Part shown: in pieces, positions 11,091 through 22,240 of the stretch
Layout: the number at the start of each line of letters is the position of its first letter
How positions within the stretch are numbered: the first letter of the stretch is position 1
Origin: Forficula auricularia
Taxonomy: Eukaryota; Arthropoda; Insecta; Dermaptera; Forficulidae
Reading direction: 5' to 3'
NCBI GenBank assembly: GCA_024734495.1
Contig: JALMQS010000161.1
Span: 680,169-744,168 of the forward strand
DNA length: 64,000 nt
Program-made: the position numbers and the translations under genes
The notes under the pieces: model-generated
What the model was told of the DNA's origin: nothing
Databases searched by the model: none
Seen by the model: only the letters and a program-made list of their open reading frames with translations

Positions 11091-11789
11091 AATCATATTT
11101 AATGTAAAAAAGTCTAATAAACAAGCATGGCAACTTATTTGAAAAATTGGCTCATTTAGTCAAGATTTAAAATGGTACAGCACTTTGTACGTTCTTCTTT
11201 AGAAAAAAATATTGATATTGCCTCATATCATCTTTAAAACTGTGTAAACATAAAATTGAAATGTTGGACTTGATGCTGTTCAAAGAATTAAATATATATC
11301 TCCGTTACATTTCTCTTAATTGAATTTCTAAATAAGCAAGGTGCTCAGCCCCGCCAATATTATAGGGTTTTATATTATATAACATGAAATTTTAACGAAA
11401 ATTTCCTTTACCGGTCAATGGTAAAAATTAAAATAAAACGTAAATCAGTAAGTGTTTTTTATCTTAACAAGCTATATCATAGTTCGAACGGAATTTACAC
11501 CTAATGCTTTTAAATGGGCCTGAAAGAGATCTACAAAAATATTTTTATTATACATATAAAGAGCTTTTACGTATAGTACGCTCAGCGAGTCAAGCTTGCT
11601 CGACTATACCAGAGTAATATTAATCTCACTTAAAAGTTTGCGATTTTGTTCGTGCATAGAATTGTGAAGAAAAGTTAATTCCAGGTTGTTATTTTATCTC
11701 TCCTGGGTTGGTCTGAATTCCGATACTAACTCAAGAACGAAAAATCGTAGAATGTTTGTTCTGGCGTGGAATGCTTTTGTTTTCTAAAA
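11091..11789. other. Unassigned AT-rich sequence
   Basis: No gene, RNA or repeat ends recognised. Confidence 0.5.
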
Positions 11790-12441
11790 TAACACTGATC
11801 AACAATTTTTTTTCCTCTTAAACCTAACAATACATTCCAGTAGAGTTTTATACGCTGATTATCATGCAATTTCCCGATTTTTTACAACACGTCACAGTTT
11901 TGAGATATTATTCAAAATGACGAAAAATGCCATTTTGACCTTATTTTTGAGTCCCATTAGATATTAAACAACAATATTTTAAATCAAAATATTTTGTTGA
12001 TTTAATAGAAAACAGATTCTTCTTTGATTTTCAAATTACCACTTGTTTTTAGCTCAATTAGAACTCGAGTTATAAGTAAAAACTAAAACTACGTGATTAT
12101 AAAGGATAATAAACATAGATAAAACATATAGTCTTAGTTTTTTAATTATAACTCGAGTTCTAATTGAGCTACAAATAAGTGGTAATTTGAAAACCAAAGA
12201 GGAATCTGTTTTCTATTAAGTCAACAAAATATTTTGATTTCAAATATTGCTGTTTAATATCTAATTGGAATCAAAAATAGTTCAAAATGGCCTTTTTTCG
12301 CAATTTTGACCGATAATACTTAAAACTCTGACGTGTTGTAAAAAATCAGAAAATTGCATGATAATCAACGTATAACTCTACTGGAATCCATTGTTAGGTT
12401 TAAGGGGAAAATTTTTGTTTAATTTTTGTCTAGCAGTGTAA
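11790..12441. mobile_element. Foldback element with CACTG ends and TAA flanks
   Basis: Two ~300-bp arms meet near 12115. Termini are CACTGATCAACAA (11793) and the inverse of CACTGCTAGACAAAAATT (to 12438), with TAA directly outside both ends. A 3-bp TAA duplication and small size suit a PIF/Harbinger-type MITE, but the long arms are also foldback-like. No coding content. Confidence 0.72.
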
Positions 12442-13565
12442 TCTTTAAGTTTTATAGCTTAAGAATTTTTGGAGTGAAAAATTCAAAATAAAATGAATCA
12501 TTATATGGAGATTAAATTTGACAAACACTGTACCATTGCGCTAAGTTGTAGTTTACCAGAAATTTGCTATCATTAAATTGCCAAATTAACGAAATTCGCA
12601 GAGAGCGTACTGAGTCAACGGTTTTCCTTCAATTTTCTTCAAAAAAAATATAACTCAATTTTTACTGTAACCAAAATTAACTTTGTTTATAATATGATAT
12701 TTCATTTAGGGATCTAAGTTTTAAAGTTAATTAAATTTTGTGTTTTTTTACAAAATAATATGGGATGATATCAGAGTTTAAAAATTCTTTAATTAATCAT
12801 TACAACTTTGATTTATTTTCACCACAAATTGTTTTGAAAGTGTTTTTGAACTTGCAAGCAAACTTCATTCTTAAAGGTTGAAACAGAAAAAATAATATTC
12901 CAGATTCTTGAAGTTTTTTGACATTTTTTTAATGCCTGCTTGATAATATGATAAAATGCCTTTGAAAATTAAATGTGTCGCTTCAAGTTAGGAACTTGAA
13001 TCTTAAAAGCAATTAGTTAAAGAAAATTATTTTGTACACAAACGTGCCTCAGGATTTCTGCTCAAGCTAATTTTTAAATCTAAAAAAAAAATTAAGTTGT
13101 ATTAATTTCTCTTTAAGAATAAAAAAAGAAAAAAAAAAAAAAAACAGAAATTTGAAATCTTGAATTTCTTTTAATGATTTTATTAAAACAGATAATATAT
13201 AATAAATCTATTTGGTTTTTTTTTCTTGTTTCAGGTGAGTGTTCGAATCCATACTGTTATATATACCTACTCGTATTGTAAGTAAGAAAAAATATATTTT
13301 GTTTTGCTTTTAATTAAACTAAATTCAGTAAAAAAGGAAAATGAATTATTATAATTCACTATTATTATCATATCCGTCTATAATTACAATCGATCTGCTT
13401 GTACGTCAGATTTATTTATCATATCCTTAAAAGGTGTTATAAAAATATAAAACAATAATTAAATTTATGTATAATATTGTACTTTATGTGGAAAATACAT
13501 AGAATGTACTCTATTGTACCTACCATATTGTTATCTTTACTTTTATTTATTGAAGTGATAACTTC
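12442..13565. other. Unassigned AT-rich sequence
   Basis: Contains an A-rich tract (about 13120-13143) and a pyrimidine tract ending TTTCAGGTGAG at about 13218-13239. The latter resembles adjoining splice acceptor and donor sequences, but no exon can be supported. Confidence 0.4.
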
Positions 13566-13568
13566 TTT

Positions 13569-13803
13569 TGGCGCGCCTTGCACACTTTTTATTTTACTTG
13601 GCAGTAAATGGGATTGTTCCGTCACGCGTCACACATCACGCGTCACGGTTGGGTTTTATGTCTAGCCACAGATGGCTCTTTTATTTGAATTTTGGCGCTC
13701 ATGTACATTTTTATTTTCCTGGAAAATGAGATTGAGCCGTCACGAACACATCACACGTCGAGTCACGAGTCACGTCACGCGTCACGGTTGGGCTGTGGTC
13801 TAG
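13569..13803 (+). repeat. Diverged tandem duplication with CACGCGTCAC cluster
   Basis: Unit 1 (13569-13664) and unit 2 (13693-13803) share TGGCGC, ACATTTTTATTTT-like sequence, a run of CGTCAC repeats and CACGGTTGGG through GTCTAG. The CACGCGTCAC clusters are unusually CpG-rich for this window. No coding signal. Confidence 0.7.
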
Positions 13804-14929
13804 TACAAGTTCAATCATTGAATAAAATATTCCTTTTCAAAAAATAATTTTAGAATATTAGAATTATAAATGCCATATAAGTTATCACTTCTGTAGTGTA
13901 GTCTTAAGCACATACCAGAATTTTTAATTTTTAGTTATTTTTATTTATTTATTTTTTTGTAGTGGTCGTAAGTCGTAAGATGAGATGGTGTATTTTACAA
14001 GATTTCAATCATAATCTTAAATAGCTTATAATTTCCCGATGTTATTAAAAACACGGGGTATTTTCTTTTAGTTGCTATTTTAAATTAGTCGAATAAGTCA
14101 GCTGATCTTGTTCTCTAGCTTGAACTCATGATAAGGTTTTTCCTCCTCTCGTTCCCCATATCATATTTCATCCTTAAAGACATCAAGTTTCGCCTAAATG
14201 AAATGCTCAAGTCAAAAGATGTCCAGAGAGGATCATGAGCTCTCGAACTTAAGCCATATTCTCATTTAACTGAAAGTTATTTGTGCTGTTCTCTTTAAGC
14301 TAGCCGGAATGATTAATCCATATTATCCTCGAAAGAAAGATGAAACTGAAATGGACCATCTAGAAACGAACTCTAATATATATATACCTAGGTACATATT
14401 AAATTATCCATTGAAGCGATATAACTTTTCTTTTCCTTCTTTATGTTAATGATTTAATGAAAAACGAAATAAAGATCCTAGCTTGGAAATGGATCTTTAG
14501 ATAAAAGATGTTCTCTCTCTGGGCTTACGATCTGTTTTATTATTTGTAAAGTAGGTAATTAAAAAGATATAATTTTTACTCTTTTAGCTGAAGCTCTTGA
14601 CAAGGATATGTTGTCATAAACTGGATTATTGTTAATATAAATTCTTAACAGCTATTTCATTAGTTTTTTGAATTTCTGAATTGAAATGGATTAAGGATTT
14701 AATTTTTTTATGTTTAGAAGTAAAAACGTTATCACTTATTTATAATAAATTTCGAATTCAGATTTATAAATTGGAGAAAAAATGTTTTAAAGAAGGTTTA
14801 TACTTAACACTTCATTGAATACTGAAATTTGGACATTGGCGATTTTCGTTCATTTGATTTCTTGGGCCGAATTACAACTCATAACTATATATATATATAT
14901 AATTAATAGGGATTGTGGTGTTGCGGCAA
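13804..14929. other. Unassigned sequence
   Basis: No repeat family recognised. The stretch 14100-14350 is somewhat more complex and could be host unique sequence, but no exon is supported. Confidence 0.4.
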
Positions 14930-15245
14930 AGTGAAACATCTTTTACAGAAAGATAAAAGTAAATAAATATTATATGGAATATTCATTTACTATGAGTTAA
15001 GATTTCCAGGTCAAAATACTAACCCACTTATCTAACATAGATGTTTACTCAACACATCCCAATCTCCGACCAACCACCCCTACCAGAAACACGACTTATA
15101 TAGGCCAGGGTCCCCTCCACTGGCCGGCCGAATGGTATCGGAGACAGCCGAGTCTCTGAAGAGAACGGCTCGGGGGTGTGGGGGGCTAGGCCCCCCTCCA
15201 CTCTTGTTAATGTAATCGTAACGATTACGTTACGTTACGTGTTCC
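14930..15245. repeat. Fragment of the 26.6-kb foldback family followed by a GC-rich block
   Basis: GTGAAACATCTTTTACAG, then CATTTACTATGAGTTAAG, match the arms of the foldback at 26620-26952. Positions 15100-15200 are a GC-rich block (CTGGCCGGCCGAATGG, GGGGGGCTAGGCCCCCC), followed by TACGTTACGTTACG at about 15220. The GC block may be a Helitron- or SINE-like terminus, but this is not proven. Confidence 0.5.
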
Positions 15246-15651
15246 TCAAATTTTATATTCGTCAGTGAACAGTTTGAAATATAATGTTAAAACTTGGCAT
15301 AAATATGCAATTTTTAATACAAATATGATTGTGAAATTACAGCTTATTAGATAAAACTATTCGATAGTTTATTTTCATGTAAAGATTAAATATTTTTTCT
15401 TAATTTATTAAGTAAAATGTTCTGAACCTAGAAAGCCCAGAATCTAATCACCTCTTTGTTTTGGAAATAAAAACATACAAGTTTATGATATTTATATAGT
15501 CCAATAGTCAAAGTCAAAAAAAAATTAAACAGTTTCCTAAACATAAAAGTTCTGGTGAAATATTTTTCGTATTCTTCATCAATAATAATATATATTTTTA
15601 CATTTAATTGAATCTTCAACAAAAAAGAATTTCCAAAATTGATATTGTATT
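15246..15651. other. Unassigned AT-rich sequence
   Basis: No gene or element recognised. Confidence 0.5.
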
Positions 15652-15690
15652 CTGACGATGGACACTTGAATGTGTCCGAAACGTCCTTTT
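15652..15690 (+). ncRNA. Hammerhead-like remnant (CTGACGA ... GAAACGTC)
   Basis: CTGACGA (15652-15658), one extra T, a perfect 6-bp helix II GGACAC/GTGTCC (15660-15677), then GAAAC and GTC to 15685. Helix III would be ACGT with no loop, which could pair only between two molecules. Helix I is not visible. It looks like the end of another Penelope-type element. Confidence 0.4.
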
Positions 15691-16489
15691 AATCACTTAA
15701 AAAATAAAGAGGAAAATACAGTTTAATTTAATTTCTTTCAACTTTCCGATATAAACTTGAAAATAAAGGAATAATGTATATTATCGTATAAATTTTAAGT
15801 TATAAGTTGTAATGTATTAGTAGAACTTATTATAATTTATAATTAATTATTGATGGATATAAATGTATTCTTAAATAGAATAGTATTTTCGTCCTGTTAG
15901 CATACGGACAGGACATTGACGAATTGAAACCTGGTCCTCGGGATTAATAGAGTTTGATTTTGGGATCAGAGGGCTGAGGAAAATCTCTGGAACCCTTTGG
16001 CTGCCAAGCGAAGATATCAACAGAACCTCACACCCGCACACATGGTCATGGCACGAGGATCGAGGGCAAACACAAACAACGATGAGCAGAGCAAACAGGC
16101 CAGGACAAAAGACATAATATAGGACCAATGCCATTATCACAGGCATCTATACAAACAATATAAATGTACATATATATATACCAAACGAAGTCCTTCATTC
16201 AAAATGTACGAGTATTATAAATGCTCAAAACCAGCAATTTTATTTATTTTTATTTACGTCAATCATACATTTTTCGCTACTTTAAAACCAATAGATTAAT
16301 AAATTATGTGGATTCTATATATAATTTTAATTTTTATTGTCTTATATATGATGATTTTTACTAGTTATTGCGAATGATTTCCTGCAGGGTATAGAAATGT
16401 TCGGTCAAAGATATTAACTGGTTGCATAACTTTAAGACGAATAGAAATTAACTTTTAAAGAGATGTTGGTTCATGCTAAAACATTTTTA
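15691..16489. other. Unassigned; includes a moderately GC-rich, possibly unique block
   Basis: Positions 15890-16150 have normal complexity and lack the repeat signatures seen elsewhere. A 91-codon minus-strand frame (15871-16146) is hydrophobic and Cys-rich but matches no family I know. It could be host unique DNA; coding status is unsupported. Confidence 0.3.
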
Positions 16490-17557
16490 CTTTACCATAT
16501 AGGGTATGGTCAAGTATTGTAATCGTGCATGAAAAAAGTGTTTTTTTTCCTTCTTTTTTTCGAAATATCTCAAAAACGGATGAAACTATTTTGATTAAAA
16601 AAATTGAGCGAAACCCATGGCATTTCGCTCTACAAAAAAGTTCAAATAAGTGTACATCGAAAAAATTATATTTTTCGATATAATAATTGTTTTGTCAAAA
16701 TGTCTTGTTAGTTAGTTGAGTTAGTTAGTCTTGGTTGTCTGGTTGTCCGTTAGTCTGTGCGTTACCAAATTTTTGTGGACGAGCTAGCTCAAAAACTAGT
16801 CTGAATATCGAAACCAAATTTCACACGTAGTTTTGGTCCATTGAGATTAAGAGCTGATTAGATTTTGGTGCATATCGACCCAAAATTAAGGGGGGTGGAG
16901 GGGGGGTTAAAAATTAAAATTCTAGGCCATTTGAGAAAACTCAACCAAATTTTGTATACATAATCAGTGGGACCCCAGAAGTCTAAAAATGCAAAACCTA
17001 ACCGCCCAAAATGGGTGGGGGGGGGTCACAAAATGAAAATCTATGCCCTTGTACCAAACTCAACCAAATTTTGTATACATAATCTGTGGGTCCCTAGAAG
17101 GCTAGAAATGCAAAAACTCACCACCAAAAATAGGAGGGGGATCAAAAAATGTAAATTCTTATCCTTAGAGTAAACTTAACCAAATTTTGAATACATAATC
17201 TGTGGGTCACTAGAAGGCTAGAAAAGAAAAAACTGGGTGCGGGGGGTGGAGGGCATGGGATGGGGTGCAGGGTGGAGTGGAGGGTTTAGGTGAGGGTCCA
17301 GGGGCGTAGTGGGTTGGGGTCTGGGGTGAGTGGGGTGGGGCGGGGTGGAGGGCGCGGGAATGGGGTGGGGTGTGGGGGTGGTGCAGAGTGGAGTGGGGTT
17401 CAGGTGAGTGTCCAGAAGCGTAGTGGGGTAGTGAGGGTGGGGGCGGTGGTTGGGCACGGGTACATGGTGCGGGGGGAGGTGCTGGGGGGGTTCATGGGTT
17501 GGGGTCCAGGGGCGTACCCCCTGGCTATGCAAGAGGGCCGCCGAAGCTTGCAGCTAG
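16490..17557 (+). mobile_element. Composite element X, copy 1, with ~115-bp minisatellite
   Basis: Starts TACTTTACCATATAGGGTAT then GGTCAAGTATTGTAATCG, a 5' block shared with 59028, 33098 and (inverted) 25465. After CATATCGACCCAAAATTAAG come about three ~115-bp units at 16948, 17060 and 17176 (CAACCAAATTTTGTATACAT, G-run, AATGAAAAT). These pass into a G-rich tract. The right edge GCTTGCAGCTAG before T (17554-17557) resembles a Helitron CTRR terminus preceded by a GCAAG/CTTGC hairpin. Helitron affinity is an inference. Confidence 0.65.
17230..17520 (+). repeat. G-rich degenerate tandem tract (GGGGTGGGGTGCAG type)
   Basis: About 290 bp of strand-asymmetric G-rich repeats made of GGGGTG, GGGTGCAG and GGTGAG blocks. 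Related tracts lie at 30330-30480, 55640-55760 and, as C-rich sequence, 27808-27895. Many G-triplets could form G-quadruplexes. Pro/His/Thr-rich frames across it are artefacts. Confidence 0.8.
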
Positions 17558-17579
17558 TATAAATATATATAACATCCGT

Positions 17580-17866
17580 GTGCAATATACAACTCAGTTG
17601 GTTGAGTTGTTTATCAAAAAAGAATTTATTCTTTTTGATTTTAAGTCGATTTTTCCATGTTTTCAACAGTGGCTACCATTAATGATCAGAGCATCAAAAA
17701 TGGAATGTAACAAGCTTATTCGTCCATTGGTAGATGAGAATCGATCGTTATTTTTCAACATCGACTTCAAATAGCAAGTGATATCTGATTAATAATAAAT
17801 AAACATATTCATATTTCAAATGACTATGGCTAAAGTCTAGCAACGATCCGTTTCAGTTTATTTTTA
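17580..17866 (+). repeat. Repeat family Y, short copy
   Basis: Runs from ACAACTCAGTTGGTTGAGTT through TTGATTTTAAGTCGATTTTT to TAGCAACGATCCGTTTCAG. It is the reverse complement of sequences at 33495-33960 and 50504-51000. It holds roughly two diverged copies of the ~119-bp unit that is expanded at 51-52 kb. Confidence 0.7.
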
Positions 17867-18426
17867 TAATATATTACTTTCGACTTCTTTCCAATTGAAT
17901 TGCATAAACTATTTTCCATTATTAAATATACCAATCTAATACACTTTCGTATGGGGTGTTTGTTGAATTTCACAAATTGCAATCTAATTTGTCACTCATC
18001 AATCATACCGGATGAATAAATAAATAAACATTTACTATTGAAAGTAATCATCTAAAATACTTTCTATACAGAAAGAGAGAGAGAGTGAAAAAAATAATTG
18101 ATTACTTTAGGATAAAATGTGTAAAATTTGATAATTTGAAAAGTTTTTTTGTCATGTTTTTTTCTCTCTCTTTTAAAAATTAAGTTCTAACGAATGACTC
18201 CTCTTATATAAATAAATAAATAAATAAATATTCAAATGAAAACAAAAAGAGAAACTCAATTAGAGTGGAAATAAAAAATAAACTTTGTTCGAAAGTGGAT
18301 TTCAATAATAGAATTTTTTTAAAGTTAGCGGAGTAGTTTTTATTATTCACTTTGTTTTATTTGATTTTAATTTATTTATTTATTTTGTTTTCCCCTTTAT
18401 TATATAAAAATTGGAAACAGTAGAAA
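17867..18426. other. Unassigned AT-rich sequence
   Basis: Contains a (GA)n patch near 18072-18086 and (AAAT)n near 18210-18230. No gene. Confidence 0.5.
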
Positions 18427-18449
18427 CAAATGGAAATAAAATATATATA

Positions 18450-18511
<62 letters not shown>
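18427..18511. repeat. (TA)n microsatellite
   Basis: Almost pure TA dinucleotides for about 80 bp, interrupted once by CC near 18449. Confidence 0.95.
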
Positions 18512-18515
<4 letters not shown>

Positions 18516-18875
18516 GTAACATTAAAGCCGTTGGTGATACAGGTCCAATCAAAATAAACCAGATTCAGTTGACAGAGACAGGACAGTTGGGCGAGGCGAA
18601 AGGGTTGTTGGTAATTTTCATATTATTGATCCTTTATGTGTGGGAGGGATGTTTCCCGAACATATTCTATTTTAGGAAACTTATATTGCTCTATATAATA
18701 ATATTTTCTTTTATTTAGGGATTTTATTTTATTTCCACTGTATTTATAAACAATCATGAAAAAATGCAATATTCTCGAAAACCGTTTTGAAAATTCATCG
18801 AAAATGGGCAAAATCTGAAATTTCACTTAAAATTATTTTATTTAAATTGAATATTACTTATAATTTAATGGACTT

Positions 18876-19345
18876 AGATGAGTCAGTCCAAGGTTAAAAA
18901 AAGAGAGATTATTATATTCGAGAGGTGAACCGCGATTGGAATTAGGTGTACACGTCTTTGGAATTATGTGGAATTATTTTGGAATTCATTAGATGATTAG
19001 ATAATGCCCCTTCATCTATTGTCTTCTACTTGGAAATAAAAGTGGAATTGGAAGTAGGTGTACACGTTATTAGGTCGCGGTTCACCCCTCGATTATATCT
19101 ATCTTTTTTTATTCAAAGTCGACGTTTCGAAGGTTTATTCTCTCCTTCTTCAGAGTTTTGAAAGATCAGTGAAGGAAATCCAATGTGTCATTCCCTTCTG
19201 TTCCTCTCAGTGGCAGTAACAATATTATACAGTTTTTCATTCTCAGCAGAATTTAGTGTAAGGAAACGTCGGTTTTGGATAAAAAAAGATAGATATAATT
19301 ATCTCTCTTTTTTTGAGCCTTGGACTGCCTCATCAAAATTCATTC
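18876..19345. repeat. Palindrome with hammerhead-like loop, split by a MITE
   Basis: GATGAGTCAGTCCAAGG followed by AAAAAAAGAGAGAT on the left mirrors ATCTCTCTTTTTTT and CCTTGGACTGCCTCATC on the right (19300-19343). Between them, minus-strand CTGAAGA...CCTTCGAAACGTCG (19117-19152) is a hammerhead-like core. The MITE at 18918 interrupts the left arm. Confidence 0.6.
18912..19098. mobile_element. 175-bp MITE with TSD TTATAT
   Basis: The element 18918-19092 starts TCGAGAGGTGAACCGCG and ends CGCGGTTCACCCCTCGA, 17-bp ends with one mismatch. TTATAT flanks both sides (18912-18917, 19093-19098). Subterminal GGTGTACACGT occurs near both ends in the same orientation. Superfamily undetermined. Confidence 0.82.
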
Positions 19346-20242
19346 AATTCACTTACCAGTCTGTCTCCAAAAACTACTTCAATGCTATTATAATTTAATT
19401 ATTGCCTATAAATAATTTAAAGAAAAAATTGAAAGTTTTTGAAAGTATTGAGTATGCTATTTCCCAAATTGTATGTTTTGGCAATTTTTCGTCGGTGATT
19501 CGAGCTTGTGTTTCAGCTTCTAACTCAAATCGTTTTTTATTAGCTAAGAAAAAATTGTCAAATCATCAAGAGTTGCAGAAATAAACGAATCTTTAAAAAA
19601 TATATACCATATATTTTCATTTAATTATAAAATTCACTTTTAATAAAAAATTCCTGCGGCAGGCCGTAGATATCGAAGGACTCTACCCCCATTAGACTGT
19701 TCCTATCAAAAACTTTTCATACTCAAGTTGTAGAGGTTAATTAGTAGAATATTAGCCATTTGCAACCAAACTGGTATCATTCATATTAACGTTGTTATGA
19801 ATTTTTTAAGATTTCAACCCTTATCATTTCTACCGTCTTGGGGCTGAAGTCACCAAAAACTAATCAATTCTTGTTTACATCAAGACTATGATGATATTCT
19901 CCATGAGAGTGAGCGCAATTGGTATATTTCTTCGAAATCTAACTAAAAATCTGACTTGAATTTAAGTAGTAAATTTAATTATATACAACTTGGTAGGAAA
20001 AGCAGAAATATCTGTCTGTATAAGATTTTAATACTCACTAGATCAAAAAATATCAACAAATACTTTAAAATATAAAATTAAAACAATAGACCGACTTAAT
20101 TGAAATATTATTCTTAACAATACCATAACTAGGCAAAGCTAATAATTGTTTCAAGTAACACAAAAATTAACATTGAAAATAAAACTGACTCAAAAATGCG
20201 TAATATCTTAAAGAAAGGCCTGGTTGAAAAATATACTTTAAC
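19346..20242. other. Unassigned AT-rich sequence
   Basis: No supported gene or repeat ends. Short frames at 19402-19584 look like chance. Confidence 0.5.
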
Positions 20243-20270
20243 ATCTATCTATCTATCTATCTATCTATCT
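20243..20270 (+). repeat. (TCTA)n microsatellite at a Helitron 5' end
   Basis: About seven ATCT/TCTA units immediately precede and merge with the 5' TC of the Helitron at 20268. Confidence 0.9.
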
Positions 20271-20572
20271 ATATATATAAAATAGAAAAGTATGTGGATA
20301 TGTATGTGGAAACGATCTGATTGGCCAGTGCATAGCCAATGCCAAAGCGTTAAATTATTAGAACGATTCTGATTGGTCAGATAATGATCGTGCTTAGGCA
20401 ATGTGTTAAATAAATCTTTCCTTATTCTTCCTTATTTTTGAATCAATTTCATTCAGCACATTCTTTCGATACTTACAGTAAGATTTTAAATTTCAATTAT
20501 TAAATTGGTATGAACGAGACGCTCCCCGCCAGGGGTAGGTGACGCCGGGCCGAAGGCCCGGTCGTCAGCTAG
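20268..20572 (+). mobile_element. Short non-autonomous Helitron
   Basis: The 5' end is TCTATATATATAAAATAG. The 3' end has a perfect 7-bp GC hairpin CCGGGCC-GAA-GGCCCGG (20545-20561), then TCGTCAG and CTAG (20569-20572) followed by T. A 5' TC, a subterminal hairpin and a 3' CTRR inserted next to T are the Helitron hallmarks. The 305-bp length and lack of coding make it a HINE-type derivative. Confidence 0.88.
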
Positions 20573-20861
20573 TACTTTATAAATACAAATGTCGATGCAT
20601 GATGTCATATATAGCTAAGTGCCTATATAACATGAATTAAAGAGAAAACCAACGACTCTAAACCTAAAAAATAAAAAAATAAACCATACACAAAGAGAAA
20701 CAAAGAGGTTGTGTTCTGCTTGATGCAAATAAACATACACACATATATATAACTTATATTTGTCGTCTTAATTATTAACTAAGATTACAAATATTTATGC
20801 GGTAGAGTTATTGATGTTATTGCTTGGATAGCTTTGTAATTTATTTATTTTAGACTTTTTG

Positions 20862-20908
20862 GATAGAGACTATAGTTTCGAAGGCATAGCCTTCATCATC
20901 AGTCTATC
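20862..20908 (-). ncRNA. Hammerhead ribozyme of Penelope type, left arm
   Basis: Minus-strand layout: helix I GATAGA (20908-20903) pairs fully with TCTATC (20867-20862). The core CTGATGA is at 20902-20896, followed by one extra U. Helix II GAAGGC/GCCTTC has a 3-nt loop, then GAAA. Helix III is 2 bp (AC/GT) with loop TATA. The predicted cleavage site is after GTC. Short helix III hammerheads are known from Penelope-like elements. The extra nucleotide after A9 deviates from consensus, so activity is untested. Confidence 0.72.
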
Positions 20909-21062
20909 ACAAATATTTCAAATTAGTTACAAATTAAGATTTATACATAGAAAATTTGAAAAATATATAATGTCTTTTTCTTCATGTTTCTTCTTGGGAG
21001 TTTAGAATATACCTGGATCAATATCTGGGTTACTCTTTTGTTTAGGTATTTTCTAAAGAGTT

Positions 21063-21839
21063 TTACCTGAATGAATGGAATGTTTTTAAAAAAGGGTCAT
21101 TGATAATTTCTAGTTTTTCATTTAAAGATTCAATTGGGCTTTTTTCCAAGGATTTTAATATTTCAATGGATTCTTTTAAAGAAAGAATTAAGGGGTCATT
21201 GACTTCTTTGATCAATTTAATTTTGGATTGATCTGGAAAACTATGATTGTTAGCATTTAAATGCCCTGCAAATGCATAATTTTCATATTTTAATTTGTAG
21301 GCTCTCTTGTGTTCATTGATCCTAATAGATAAATTTCTTTCCGTTTTTCCTATATAAGTTGCATTGCAATCTTGGCATGTCAATTTATATACACCGGATT
21401 TTTCATTTTCCGGAATTTTATCTTTAATTTGACTTAATTCACTTCCTAATGTATATGGTGATCTAAAGATTGTTGCGTACCCTAAAGATTTTAATTTATG
21501 CTTTATTCTTTCGGACATCTTACCATAATATGGTAATATTAGTTTTGGCAGATCTTTAATTTGGGAATTTTGTGAATAGATTAAATTTAAATTTGATTTT
21601 TGAATTTTACCTTTTAATATTTGATCTATTAAATTGCTTTCATAACCATTATTTATAGCTATTTCTTTGATTATCTCTAGTTCTGTTAAAAAATGCTCTT
21701 TCTTTAATGGGATACTATTTAAACGGTGGATCATTGAATGGAATGCTGCTAATTTATGTGACATTGGTCGACAAGCCATGTTGTGAATTACGGTATCTGT
21801 AGATGTATCTTTCCTATAAATTTCACAACACATGAACAC
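21063..21839 (-). CDS. Penelope-like retroelement ORF, C-terminal part with GIY-YIG endonuclease
   Basis: 258 codons open to a stop. Residues about 20-130 (HKLAAFHSMIHRLNSIPL and following) look like the RT thumb and linker. A GIY-YIG nuclease follows: GVY at 149-151, CQDC at 155-158, TYIGKT at 161-166, R173 and H177, then a Lys/Glu-rich tail ending FLKTFHSFR. In Penelope elements this nuclease nicks the target for retrotransposition. The first Met is chance: the frame begins where the inverted copy is joined, so palm and fingers are absent. No stop or frameshift in the remaining part suggests a young copy. Confidence 0.85.
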   Translation of the reverse strand: MFMCCEIYRKDTSTDTVIHNMACRPMSHKLAAFHSMIHRLNSIPLKKEHFLTELEIIKEIAINNGYESNLIDQILKGKIQKSNLNLIYSQNSQIKDLPKLILPYYGKMSERIKHKLKSLGYATIFRSPYTLGSELSQIKDKIPENEKSGVYKLTCQDCNATYIGKTERNLSIRINEHKRAYKLKYENYAFAGHLNANNHSFPDQSKIKLIKEVNDPLILSLKESIEILKSLEKSPIESLNEKLEIINDPFLKTFHSFR

Positions 21840-22086
21840 AAGAGAGCTTCACAAATTAAAATATGAAAATTATGCATTTGCAGGGCATTTAAATGCTAAC
21901 AATCATAGTTTTCCAGATCAATCCAAAATTAAATTGATCAAAGAAGTCAATGACCCCTTAATTCTTTCTTTAAAAGAATCCATTGAAATATTAAAATCCT
22001 TGGAAAAAAGCCCAATTGAATCTTTAAATGAAAAACTAGAAATTATCAATGACCCTTTTTTAAAAACATTCCATTCATTCAGGTAA
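21832..22086 (+). pseudogene. Inverted duplicate of the Penelope ORF tail
   Basis: The plus-strand frame repeats the last ~78 residues of the minus-strand ORF (KYENYAFAGHLNANNHSFPD through FLKTFHSFR) with no visible residue change. It differs near the junction (GAGAGCTTCACAAATT versus GAGAGCCTACAAATT). It lacks the GIY-YIG catalytic part and cannot act alone. Confidence 0.88.
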
Positions 22087-22240
22087 AACTCTTTAGAAAA
22101 TACCTAAACAAAAGAGTAACCCAGATATTGATCCAGGTATATTCTAAACTCCCAAGAAGAAACATGAAGAGAAAGACATTATATATTTTTCAAATTTTCT
22201 ATGTATAAATCTTAATTTGTAACTAATTTGAAATATTTGT

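Noticed and set aside
13218..13239. Splice acceptor/donor pair around a mini-exon
   Set aside because: Pyrimidine tract plus CAGGTGAG is suggestive, but no flanking coding sequence or exon is visible.
17218..17562. Pro/His/Thr-rich and Gly/Val-rich frames of 90-104 codons on both strands
   Set aside because: They are the two readings of the G-rich degenerate tract; composition is dictated by the repeat.
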